The notes beneath the pieces are model-generated. The model searched no databases. It was not told the origin of the DNA and saw only the letters and a program-made list of their open reading frames with translations. Shown here one piece after another: positions 1 through 5,247 of a DNA stretch of 5,247 nt (the first letter of the stretch is position 1; each line of letters opens with the position of its first letter). The stretch comes from Phenylobacterium sp. Its GTDB lineage: Bacteria; Pseudomonadota; Alphaproteobacteria; Caulobacterales; Caulobacteraceae. Where the stretch lies: assembly GCA_025350885.1 (NCBI GenBank), contig JANXXA010000229.1:1-5247 (forward strand), in the 5' to 3' direction. A program made the translations under genes and the position numbers.

Positions 1-546
1 TGGATCCTGAACTAGCGCCGCCGCCCACTCGGGCTGAGTGAAGATCGCGTTCAGATAGTTTTGAGAAAAGACCGCGATGGTTCTGTCGGATTCCGATGCC
101 GCTTTGTGCATCTCGAGGACGAAATTACTTCCGGGAGCAAAGTCCCAATGCTGGAAGAAGGTCGAATATCCCGCTGCTTCAAGTTCATATGCGATCCACT
201 CCGCCCAGGCACGGTCGGCGGTCAGGGCCGGAAGGCCAAGCTTTTCCGCCAGAGCGATACAGGCGCGGTCGCCGAGGGACAGGCCGCGGGGACGGGTCGC
301 ATCCCGCAGGGCGCCAACGCGTGTCGCGGTCGGTTCGTCAAGAGGCGTGACGAAAAGCCCAAGCTCGGCGGCGGCGCGTACGGCCATGTCGCCCGCCGCG
401 CCGTAGTCGACAAGCTTGCTGACCACCTCTGCGTAGTTCACCGCGGAGATAACAGATTGCGTCAGCCGATCCTGAACCTGCTCGCAGCCGGGCTCCTCAC
501 GAAGGACGGCCAGGACGGCCGACGCGTCCAGCACCCATTCAGCCAT
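1..546 (-). CDS. VapC-like PIN ribonuclease fused in frame to a TIR domain (partial, runs off left edge)
   Basis: Translating the minus strand from ATG 546-544 gives 182 codons with no stop before the window edge. Residues 1 to about 115 are a VapC-type PIN domain, a Mg-dependent RNase that is normally the toxin of a VapBC pair. It starts MAEWVLDASAVLAVL, and all four acidic positions are visible: D7, E40 (NYAEVVSKL), D93 (LSLGDRACIAL) and D111 (LTADRAW). A normal VapC of about 125-135 residues would then finish with a short strand. Here the protein instead runs into a TIR domain from residue 110 on: ADRAWAEWIAYELEAAGY, then WDFAPGSNFVLEM, then RTIAVFSQNYL, then FTQPEW. E173 of FTQPEW sits where TIR NADases carry their catalytic glutamate. 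The first TIR strand (usually like FISYS) is absent and is replaced by the PIN strand PALTAD. The start overlaps the antitoxin gene by 8 bases, which suggests translational coupling. The PIN and TIR identities are clear. Whether the fusion is genuine and active is not known. Confidence 0.85.
   Translation of the reverse strand, partial: MAEWVLDASAVLAVLREEPGCEQVQDRLTQSVISAVNYAEVVSKLVDYGAAGDMAVRAAAELGLFVTPLDEPTATRVGALRDATRPRGLSLGDRACIALAEKLGLPALTADRAWAEWIAYELEAAGYSTFFQHWDFAPGSNFVLEMHKAASESDRTIAVFSQNYLNAIFTQPEWAAALVQDP
196..219 (-). other. PIN/TIR junction at a shared ADRAWAEW motif
   Basis: These 24 bases encode residues 110-117, ADRAWAEW. VapC toxins often carry TADRAW(A) around their fourth acidic residue. 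TIR domains of the type seen here often start with a strand followed by (S/A)xDRAWAEW. The reading frame crosses from one family to the other inside this motif without a linker. G+C changes from about 69% on the PIN side to about 52% on the TIR side. A crossover by short homology would give exactly this picture, and so would a false assembly join. Confidence 0.7.
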
Positions 547-1048
547 CGCGATCGTCGCGCGCCTGCTCCTCGCGCCGATCCGCGATCAGCCCGTCGGCCC
601 AACTCACGCCAGCCCGCAGGTAGGGCGCCAACAGCGCCCGCGCGCGCCGCAGGCCGGTTTCGGCGCTGTGCAGCTTGAATTCGTCGCCTTCAAGGCGCGC
701 CAGGACAACGCCGCCACCGCGAAGCCCAAAAGCCTCGCACACAGCCGGCGGCAAGACTACCGACCCGTCGTCGCGCACCACCAGGCGGTAGGCGCCGCCT
801 CCACGGTCCTCCACCTCGCGTTCGAGCTGGCGCGGACCCCTGAACCCGCTTGAGCGCTCCGCGACGCCGCCTGGGGCCTGCGCGCGACTGAGCTTGTCCG
901 CCTCCAGCACATTGCGCACATGCTGGTAGCGCTTGCCGAGCGCGCGGGCGATGTCGGCCCGCGGACAGCCCTCGGCATTCAGGGCGCGAATTTTGTCCGA
1001 GACCGTCATGTCCGACCCCACGATCCCGGCGACGACGCCGCTATCCAT
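539..1048 (-). CDS. VapB-type antitoxin with N-terminal HTH and AbrB-like domain
   Basis: This is a predicted 169-residue antitoxin that would bind and silence the adjoining PIN toxin and repress its own operon. Residues 14-48 (MTVSDKIRALNAEG..RADIARALGKRYQHVRNVL) read as a helix-turn-helix with a basic recognition region. Residues 49-85 are a polar linker. Residues 87-129 (YRLVVRDDGSVVLPPAVCEAFGL...GDEFKLHS) match the SpoVT-AbrB/MazE swapped-hairpin pattern. The tail from about 132 to 169 is helical and charged and is the likely toxin-binding part. ATG at 1048 is preferred because AAGGAG lies 6 bases upstream. GTG at 1051 is too close to that site. ATG at 1009 (MTVSDKI) is a plausible shorter start that would keep both domains. 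The TGA stop lies inside the toxin start region (ATGGCTGA). The family call is strong. The exact toxin partner is inferred from the overlap. Confidence 0.82.
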   Translation of the reverse strand: MDSGVVAGIVGSDMTVSDKIRALNAEGCPRADIARALGKRYQHVRNVLEADKLSRAQAPGGVAERSSGFRGPRQLEREVEDRGGGAYRLVVRDDGSVVLPPAVCEAFGLRGGGVVLARLEGDEFKLHSAETGLRRARALLAPYLRAGVSWADGLIADRREEQARDDRDG

Positions 1049-1054
1049 CACAAG

Positions 1055-1060
1055 CTCCTT
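1055..1060 (-). promoter_or_regulatory. Ribosome binding site of the antitoxin gene
   Basis: AAGGAG on the minus strand ends 6 bases before ATG 1048 and only 3 bases before the in-frame GTG at 1051. It therefore decides in favour of the ATG. Confidence 0.75.
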
Positions 1061-1071
1061 TTAATAGTTAA
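1061..1071. repeat. AT-rich palindrome TTAATAGTTAA next to the antitoxin RBS
   Basis: TTAA-TAG-TTAA is symmetrical and stands out in a GC-rich sequence. It lies between the predicted -10 element and the ribosome binding site of the antitoxin gene, around the expected transcription start. It could be a binding half of an autoregulatory operator or simply an easily melted start region. Confidence 0.35.
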
Positions 1072-1072
1072 G

Positions 1073-1100
1073 TATGTAGGTTGTCTCTACCCAAGGTCAA
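1073..1100 (-). promoter_or_regulatory. Candidate promoter of the antitoxin-toxin operon
   Basis: On the minus strand TTGACCT (1094-1100) is followed after 13 bases by CCTACATA (1073-1080). This resembles the Caulobacter housekeeping pattern TTGaCgS-N10-14-GCtANAWC, with mismatches at the ends of the -10 block. Transcription would begin near 1066, giving a leader of about 18 bases that contains the ribosome binding site. An alternative -10 reading is CATACT (1071-1076) with an 18-base spacer. Confidence 0.45.
1076..1090. promoter_or_regulatory. Candidate operator: short inverted repeat GTAG-N7-CTAC
   Basis: GTAG and CTAC form a perfect 4-base inverted repeat around a 7-base centre, inside the predicted antitoxin promoter and overlapping its -10 block. 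VapB/AbrB antitoxins commonly repress from such a position. The arms are short, so chance is possible. Confidence 0.3.
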
Positions 1101-1105
1101 GGCCG

Positions 1106-1134
1106 TTGTGCCGCCCCCGCCTCGCCGCTAGAAC
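1106..1134 (+). promoter_or_regulatory. Candidate lysC promoter of Caulobacter housekeeping type
   Basis: TTGTGCC (1106-1112), 14 bases, then GCTAGAAC (1127-1134). The -10 block fits the Caulobacter consensus GCtANAWC at every position, the spacer is within the known 10-14 range, and the -35 keeps TTG and the final S. Transcription would start near 1141, so the leader before lysC is short: about 9 bases to ATG 1150 or about 27 to GTG 1168. Confidence 0.5.
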
Positions 1135-1149
1135 CCAGCCCTCTTGAGG

Positions 1150-2421
1150 ATGGGGGTCCGCGGCCAAGTGTCCCGGCTGGTGATGAAATTTGGCGGCACG
1201 TCGGTGGCCGACCTCGAGCGCATCCGCCGCGTCGCGCGGCTGGTCAATGCCGAGGTGCAGGCGGGGCACAGCGTCGCCGTGGTCGTCTCGGCGATGTCCG
1301 GCAAGACCAATGAGTTGGTGGCCTGGACCGACGGCTCGGGCGCCGCGGCGCAGGGGCTGGCCCCTTCCGACGACGAATATGACGTGGTGGTGGCCTCCGG
1401 CGAGCAGGTGACCGCGGGCCTGCTGGCCATGGCCCTGCGCAACATCGGGGTTGCGGCCCGCTCATGGCTGGGCTGGCAGATCCCGATCATTGCCGACGAC
1501 GCGCACGGCCGCGCCCGCATCGACGAGGTGCCGCCCGACAAGCTGGCCGCGGCGATGGATGCCGGCGAGGTGGCGGTGATCGCCGGCTTCCAGGGCGTCA
1601 CTCGCGACGGGCGCATCGCCACCCTGGGCCGGGGCGGCTCCGACACCAGCGCCGTGGCCATCGCCGCCGCCGTGAAGGCCATCCGCTGCGACATCTATAC
1701 CGACGTGGACGGCGTCTACACCACCGACCCGCGGATCGAAGCCAAGGCGCGCAGGCTGTCGAAGATCTCCTATGAGGAGATGCTGGAAATGGCCTCGCTG
1801 GGCGCCAAGGTGTTGCAGACCCGTTCGGTCGAGCTGGCTATGGCCCAGGGCGTGCCGCTGCGGGTGCTGTCCAGTTTTATCGAGCCCGGCGACGACACCG
1901 CCAATGCCGGCACCATCGTCTGCGACGAGGAAGAGATCATGGAAAAGCGCATCGTGAGCGGCGTGGCCTACAGCCGCGACGAGGCCAAGATCAGCCTGTT
2001 TGGCCTGCCCGACCACCCCGGCGTCTCCTCGGAGATCTTCGGCCGGCTGGCTGACGCCAACGTCAATGTCGACATGATCGTCCAGAGCCACGCGCGCACC
2101 GCCGACACCGCCAACATGGAGTTCACCGTCGGCAAGCGCGACGCCGCGCGCACCGTCGAGATCGTCCGCGCCGCGCAGAAGGAGATCGGCTTCGACGACG
2201 TGGCGGTGAACGAGGACGTGGCCAAGGTCTCGGTGATCGGCGTCGGCATGCGCAGCCACACCGGCGTCGCCAAGACCATGTTCGGCGCGCTGGCCGAAAA
2301 GGGCGTCAACATCCAGGTGATCTCCACCTCGGAGATCAAGATCAGCGTGCTGATCGACGCCGCCTATACCGAACTGGCGGTCCGCGCCCTGCACGCCGCC
2401 TATGGGCTCGATCAGCTGTAG
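1150..2421 (+). CDS. lysC: Aspartate kinase (monofunctional, class II, two ACT domains)
   Basis: This cytoplasmic enzyme phosphorylates L-aspartate with ATP, the first step toward lysine, threonine, methionine and diaminopimelate for peptidoglycan. The product is 423 residues from ATG 1150, normal for the family. The amino-acid-kinase domain covers about residues 9-235. Its motifs are KFGGTS at 13-18 (ATP and substrate site), GRGGSDTS at 160-167, and YTDVDGVYTTDPR at 183-195. Two ACT domains follow, at about 271-345 (SGVAYSRDEAKISLFG..) and 357-420 (VAKVSVIGVGM..GVNIQVISTSEIKIS), which normally bind lysine and/or threonine for feedback inhibition. The start is uncertain. ATG 1150 has GAGG touching it with no spacer. 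GTG 1168 would give MSRLVMKFGG, closer to the usual alphaproteobacterial N-terminus, and leaves a longer leader. TTG 1144 is less likely. The gene is divergent from the toxin-antitoxin operon and appears to be transcribed alone. No truncation or missing catalytic motif was seen. Confidence 0.96.
   Translation: MGVRGQVSRLVMKFGGTSVADLERIRRVARLVNAEVQAGHSVAVVVSAMSGKTNELVAWTDGSGAAAQGLAPSDDEYDVVVASGEQVTAGLLAMALRNIGVAARSWLGWQIPIIADDAHGRARIDEVPPDKLAAAMDAGEVAVIAGFQGVTRDGRIATLGRGGSDTSAVAIAAAVKAIRCDIYTDVDGVYTTDPRIEAKARRLSKISYEEMLEMASLGAKVLQTRSVELAMAQGVPLRVLSSFIEPGDDTANAGTIVCDEEEIMEKRIVSGVAYSRDEAKISLFGLPDHPGVSSEIFGRLADANVNVDMIVQSHARTADTANMEFTVGKRDAARTVEIVRAAQKEIGFDDVAVNEDVAKVSVIGVGMRSHTGVAKTMFGALAEKGVNIQVISTSEIKISVLIDAAYTELAVRALHAAYGLDQL
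1927..1941 (+). promoter_or_regulatory. Possible internal ribosome binding site and start for a LysC beta subunit
   Basis: GAGGAAGAG (1927-1935) precedes the in-frame ATG 1939-1941 (Met264), with 8 bases between GAGG and the ATG. Translation from here would give a 160-residue protein holding only the two ACT domains. Class II aspartate kinases of Bacillus and Corynebacterium make such a beta subunit from an internal start just before the first ACT domain. The purine run also encodes Glu-Glu-Glu, so it may be there for the protein alone. Confidence 0.3.
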
Positions 2422-2432
2422 GCCGCGACGCC

Positions 2433-2852
2433 TCAGCCCTCGAAGTCGAACATCACCACGTCGTCAGGCGGCGGGCTGACCCCGCCGGCGCTGGCGTAGA
2501 GGGCCATGGCGGCGGCGTTGCCACGGTTGGTCAGGACGAACATCTCGTCCCAGCGGCCGGTCGCGCCCTCGGCGACGAGCGCGGCGATCATCGCCTTGGC
2601 GATGCCGCGCCGCTGGTGGCTGGGCGCGGTGTCGACGGCGTAGATGAAGAAGCTGGTCGCCTCGAAGCGGCGCAGGACGTGGCCATAGACGAAGCCCACG
2701 GCCTGGCCGTCCTCCAGCGCCACGACGCTGACCAGGGCCAGGTCGGCAAGGTGGGCCGACGCCCTCGCCGGCGGCAGCGGACCCTCGTCGGCCAGCTCGA
2801 CTGCCTGGATCAGCAGGTTCTCGTCGCCGGGTCGCAGAATGCGGATGTCCAT
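2433..2852 (-). CDS. GNAT-family N-acetyltransferase, AAC(3)-I-like
   Basis: This is a 139-residue, single-domain GNAT protein, predicted to move an acetyl group from acetyl-CoA to an amine in the cytoplasm. The acetyl-CoA loop (motif A) is HQRRGIAKAMI at 79-89, preceded by the strand FFIYAVDTAP (68-77). The C-terminal part, FVLTNRGNAAAMALYASAGG (105-124) ending in DDVVMFDF, is the pattern seen in proteins related to aminoglycoside 3-N-acetyltransferase I. That resemblance does not prove antibiotic acetylation, as many chromosomal members have unknown substrates. ATG 2852 has AAGGA 7 bases upstream, and that site overlaps the TAA stop of the exporter gene before it. The gap is only 10 bases, so the two are very likely co-transcribed and possibly translationally coupled. 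It ends 11 bases from the convergent lysC stop. The family is sure; the substrate is unknown. Confidence 0.88.
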   Translation of the reverse strand: MDIRILRPGDENLLIQAVELADEGPLPPARASAHLADLALVSVVALEDGQAVGFVYGHVLRRFEATSFFIYAVDTAPSHQRRGIAKAMIAALVAEGATGRWDEMFVLTNRGNAAAMALYASAGGVSPPPDDVVMFDFEG

Positions 2853-2859
2853 CGCCTGA

Positions 2860-2864
2860 TCCTT
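2860..2864 (-). promoter_or_regulatory. Ribosome binding site of the acetyltransferase gene overlapping the exporter stop
   Basis: The minus strand reads GCATAAGGATCAGGCGATG. AAGGA shares bases with the TAA stop of the exporter gene and lies 7 bases before ATG 2852. This fixes the start and suggests that ribosomes ending on the exporter message can restart here. Confidence 0.7.
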
Positions 2865-4263
2865 ATGCCTTCACCGCCGAGCCGGTCAGTCGGAACGCCG
2901 CCCAGGTTCCCGCGAGCGCCAGCGGGATCGCCGTGGCGAATACCCACACCGCGCTGGCCTGCGCGGTGGCCGCCGTCAGCCCCGACCCGAAGCCGACCAG
3001 ATTGGCCGTCACCCCGGCGATCGCCGCGCCGACGGCGGCGCCGGTCTGGCGCACCGCGGTGATCGCCGAGGAACCGATGGCCCGGTCGTCGTCCGACAGC
3101 GCCGCCATCACGCGCCGGCTGAGGAAGCTCCAGAAGAAGCCGAAGCCCGCGCCCAGCAGGGCCGAGCCGGCGATCACCCAGCCCAGCGCGCCGTCGCGCA
3201 TCGCCCAGGTCAGCAACACCAGGCTCGTCACCACGCACAGCGATCCGAACCGCACCCAGCGGCCGTCCCACACGGCGGACGTGTCAGCCACCAGCAGGGC
3301 GCAGACTGTCCAGCCCAGCGCCTCGGCGCCGATCACATAGCCGGCCCACAGCGGCGACAGGCCCCTGAGCGTCTGCAGAATCGCCGGGCCATAGACCGAC
3401 AGCCCCATCGACGCCGCGGTCAGCGCGAACATCGCGGCGTAGCCGGATCCGACAATGGTCTTCAGGTCCGCCGCCCGGTGCGGCAGCAGGCGCACGGCCG
3501 CGCGACCGTCGACCTTCAGCACGACGCCCAGCAGCGCCAGTCCGGCCAGCACCAGGCCGCCGGCGGCGAGCGCGCCTCTGCTGATGTCGGCCATGGCGAT
3601 GGCTGCGACACCCAGGGTCAGAATGCCCAGCTGGGTCCAGGGCACGCCCGGGCCGCCGTCGGCTTTGGCGTCGGCCTTGAGCAGCCAGACGGCGGCGGCG
3701 CTGAACGCCACGGCCTGGGCGGCGAACAGCCAGAACACCATCCGCCAGGCGTGGGCCTGAGCAAACAGCCCGCCCACCAGCGGACCCACCACGGTGGCGA
3801 TGCCCCAGACGCTGGTGACCGCGGCGAACACCCGGGCCAGGTGCCGCTCGGGAAACATCAGGGCGATGGCCACCATCGAGAAGCCGGAGATCCAGCCCCC
3901 GCCGACCCCTTGCAGCAGGCGGCCGGCGAGGAAGACGGCGATGTTCGGACCCGCCGCGCTCATCACGCAGCCCGCCGCATAGGCCAGCCCCGCGAAGACG
4001 ATGGCGCGGCGCAGCCCGAACATTTCCGACAGCCGCCCGGCGCTGGCTCCGGCCAGGATCGCGCCGACCAGGAACCCCGCCGTCGCCCAGCTGAAATAGC
4101 CATAGCCGCCCAACTCGGCGCCGACGCTGGGCATGATCGTGGCGGTCACCAGGCTGTCAGCCGCGCTCAGCCAGACGCCCAGGCAGATCAGCGCAAAGCG
4201 CGGCAGCCGACCCTCGCCGAGCAGGTCCGCCCAGCCTTTCGGCCCGGGAAGGCTTTGGTCCAT
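2863..4263 (-). CDS. Major facilitator superfamily transporter, 14-helix DHA2-like exporter
   Basis: This is a 466-residue inner-membrane protein, likely a proton-driven efflux carrier. About 14 hydrophobic segments can be picked out: roughly 22-43, 54-76, 86-105, 107-127, 128-137 with 145-166, 173-195, 211-226, 232-249, 268-290, 303-326, 337-355, 358-380, 400-424 and 436-458. The family marks are visible. D36 lies in the first helix followed by IMP, as in drug:H+ antiporters. Motif A is GRLSEMFGLRRAI at 76-88. The motif B arginine is R115 in AGRLLQGVGGG. The antiporter motif C is GIATVVGPLVGG at 154-165. Fourteen helices favour the DHA2 type over the 12-helix type, but the count by eye is uncertain. 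ATG 4263 starts 26 bases after the stop of the upstream membrane-protein gene and has no strong ribosome binding site. The acetyltransferase gene follows 10 bases downstream. The substrate is unknown. Confidence 0.9.
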   Translation of the reverse strand: MDQSLPGPKGWADLLGEGRLPRFALICLGVWLSAADSLVTATIMPSVGAELGGYGYFSWATAGFLVGAILAGASAGRLSEMFGLRRAIVFAGLAYAAGCVMSAAGPNIAVFLAGRLLQGVGGGWISGFSMVAIALMFPERHLARVFAAVTSVWGIATVVGPLVGGLFAQAHAWRMVFWLFAAQAVAFSAAAVWLLKADAKADGGPGVPWTQLGILTLGVAAIAMADISRGALAAGGLVLAGLALLGVVLKVDGRAAVRLLPHRAADLKTIVGSGYAAMFALTAASMGLSVYGPAILQTLRGLSPLWAGYVIGAEALGWTVCALLVADTSAVWDGRWVRFGSLCVVTSLVLLTWAMRDGALGWVIAGSALLGAGFGFFWSFLSRRVMAALSDDDRAIGSSAITAVRQTGAAVGAAIAGVTANLVGFGSGLTAATAQASAVWVFATAIPLALAGTWAAFRLTGSAVKA

Positions 4264-4289
4264 CCCGGCGCTCTAACCCAGGTCCGCGT

Positions 4290-5247
4290 TCAGCGCGAGC
4301 GCGCCGCCGCAGGGGTCGGCAGCTTGAACCCCGGATACCAGTGCGTCGCCGTGCCCGCCGTGACGTACCAGCTAAGCAGCAGGGCGCAGATCAGCGCGCC
4401 TGGCACATAGGAGTTGGTCCGCCGATAGGTGATCGCCGCGATCGCGCCCACCGTGGCCAGCAGCGGCACGAACTGGATCGCCACGATCGAGTTGAGCGGC
4501 TCGGTCGGGGTGAACAACAGGCCCGTCTGGAACAGGCTCGCGTACTCCACAACCAGCAGCACGACAAAGCCCAGGCTCATCGCCACCTTCCAGCTGCCGG
4601 CCTGCCAGATGAAGCCTTCGCCCCGCACCCCCAGGTTGGCGCAGAGCGCCCTGAGCGCCACCAGGAAATAGACCGCCCACAGCGCCAGATAAGGGATCGC
4701 CATCAGCGCGTGACGGCCGTCCAGCGGCTTCAGACCCAGCACCCAGAACCGGAAGTCGACCTTGAACACCACGTCGACGATGAACAGGGCCAGGTAGCCC
4801 ACCGCCACGGTGGCCGCCGCGATTCCCGCCGACTTGACCCAGTTGGTGGTGAACACCGGCTTGCCGCCGCGCAGCGCCAGGCCGATCCCCACGCTGATCA
4901 CCGCATTGGCCAGCGCCCAGACCAGGAGCTGGTTGTGGATATATTGCGGGAACAGCGGCATCGGGAAAAACAGCATCCCCAGCTTCATCAGCGGATAGAA
5001 GGTCAGGGCCGGCACCGCCGCGGTGAGCAGAAAGGCCAGCCACCACTTGCCGCCTCGCCGCTCGGCCACCGGCTCGGCCGGATGGTTGAGGCTGGCGAAC
5101 AGCGGAACCGTCAGCAGCACCTCGAACGTCCCGATCAAGAGGCAGATCAGGCCGATGAAGCCGACGCCGGTGCCGATTTCCTTCCACAGCCAGATCTGCT
5201 CGGCCGGCGCGCGCGGGCTCGCCTCGCCCACCAGGGTCTTCTGGAAC
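4290..5247 (-). CDS. Polytopic membrane protein, C-terminal part (possibly the membrane domain of an alpha/beta hydrolase); 5' end outside window
   Basis: The frame is open to the right edge: codons for FQKTLV precede the GTG at 5231, so that GTG is probably an internal valine and not the start. The visible 318 residues hold about eight membrane segments. In order they are GVGFIGLICLLIGTFEVLL, WWLAFLLTAAVPALTFYPL, LLVWALANAVISVGIGLAL, AATVAVGYLALFIVDVVF, AIPYLALWAVYFLVALRAL, SLGFVVLLVVEYASLF, VAIQFVPLLATVGAIAAI and ALICALLLSWYVTAG. The sequence QIWLWKE just before the first helix resembles, from memory, large bacterial alpha/beta hydrolases that carry a C-terminal membrane domain. No hydrolase motif is inside the window, so this is only a suggestion. 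It ends with TGA and lies 26 bases upstream of the exporter gene on the same strand, so it is probably the promoter-proximal gene of that operon. Confidence 0.75.
   Translation of the reverse strand, partial: FQKTLVGEASPRAPAEQIWLWKEIGTGVGFIGLICLLIGTFEVLLTVPLFASLNHPAEPVAERRGGKWWLAFLLTAAVPALTFYPLMKLGMLFFPMPLFPQYIHNQLLVWALANAVISVGIGLALRGGKPVFTTNWVKSAGIAAATVAVGYLALFIVDVVFKVDFRFWVLGLKPLDGRHALMAIPYLALWAVYFLVALRALCANLGVRGEGFIWQAGSWKVAMSLGFVVLLVVEYASLFQTGLLFTPTEPLNSIVAIQFVPLLATVGAIAAITYRRTNSYVPGALICALLLSWYVTAGTATHWYPGFKLPTPAAARSR

Noticed and set aside
2..7. GGATCC (BamHI site) at the left edge, possibly a cloning boundary
   Set aside because: A six-base site is expected by chance, the frame reads through it normally, and no vector sequence is visible.
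222..413. Minus-strand 63-codon open frame inside the toxin gene
   Set aside because: It is in another frame within the PIN-coding part, with low-complexity content and no ribosome site. The PIN frame has the motifs.
503..520. Tandem 9-base repeat AGGACGGCC x2
   Set aside because: It encodes the ordinary AVLAVL stretch of the PIN first helix, which is normal for VapC proteins and needs no special explanation.
61..678. Long plus-strand open frame of 205 codons opposite the toxin and antitoxin genes
   Set aside because: It is arginine- and glycine-rich with no family resemblance, while the opposite strand carries clear PIN, TIR and antitoxin motifs. It is a shadow of GC-rich coding sequence.
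1462..2394. Minus-strand 310-codon open frame antisense to lysC
   Set aside because: It is rich in His, Gly, Asp and Val in the way typical of antisense frames of high-GC genes. The plus strand encodes a full aspartate kinase.
2422..2432. Possible bidirectional terminator between the convergent lysC and acetyltransferase genes
   Set aside because: Only 11 bases separate the stops, and no stem with a T-run was found there or in the immediate flanks.
3478..4410. Plus-strand 310-codon open frame antisense to the exporter gene
   Set aside because: It is rich in Gln, Gly, His and Arg with no membrane or domain pattern. The opposite strand has complete MFS motifs.
4372..5187. Minus-strand 271-codon frame overlapping the membrane protein
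   Set aside because: It lies in a second frame of the same strand with Gly/Ala/Arg-rich content, while the other frame gives eight clean hydrophobic helices.

Overview
The window looks like chromosomal DNA from a high-GC alphaproteobacterium, probably Caulobacterales (Caulobacter/Phenylobacterium-like). This rests on GC-rich codon use, on a monofunctional aspartate kinase of alphaproteobacterial type, and on a promoter upstream of it that fits the Caulobacter housekeeping consensus (TTGaCgS-N10-14-GCtANAWC). The taxonomic call is inference.

Left part (1-1048, minus strand): a toxin-antitoxin operon of VapBC type. The antitoxin (539-1048) has an N-terminal helix-turn-helix and a C-terminal AbrB/MazE-like swapped-hairpin segment. 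It overlaps the toxin start by 8 bases. The toxin gene (546 down to the left edge) was read by translating the minus strand by hand. It begins as a normal VapC PIN-domain ribonuclease with all four acidic residues. At the point where a VapC would make its last strand it becomes, in the same frame, a TIR domain. The switch lies within the peptide ADRAWAEW, which both families are expected to carry. G+C falls there from about 69% (201-540) to about 52% (1-200). This PIN-TIR chimera is the most unusual item in the window. It is either a natural recombination product or an assembly misjoin, and the rest of the gene is outside the window.

Middle (1049-2421): a roughly 100-base divergent control region with one promoter-like element for each direction and a small inverted repeat suited to antitoxin autoregulation. 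It is followed by lysC, a complete class II aspartate kinase with two ACT domains and a possible internal translation start for a separate regulatory (beta) subunit.

Right part (2433-5247, minus strand): three closely packed genes reading toward lysC. In transcription order they are the C-terminal part of a polytopic membrane protein (start outside the window), a 14-helix major facilitator exporter, and a small GNAT acetyltransferase resembling the AAC(3)-I group. Spacings of 26 and 10 bases suggest one operon. An exporter next to an acetyltransferase suggests handling of a toxic small molecule, but no substrate can be read from the sequence. lysC and the acetyltransferase gene converge with only 11 bases between their stop codons, and no obvious terminator hairpin is seen there.

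There is no gene-free stretch over 300 bases, and no tRNA, rRNA, CRISPR array or insertion sequence was seen.
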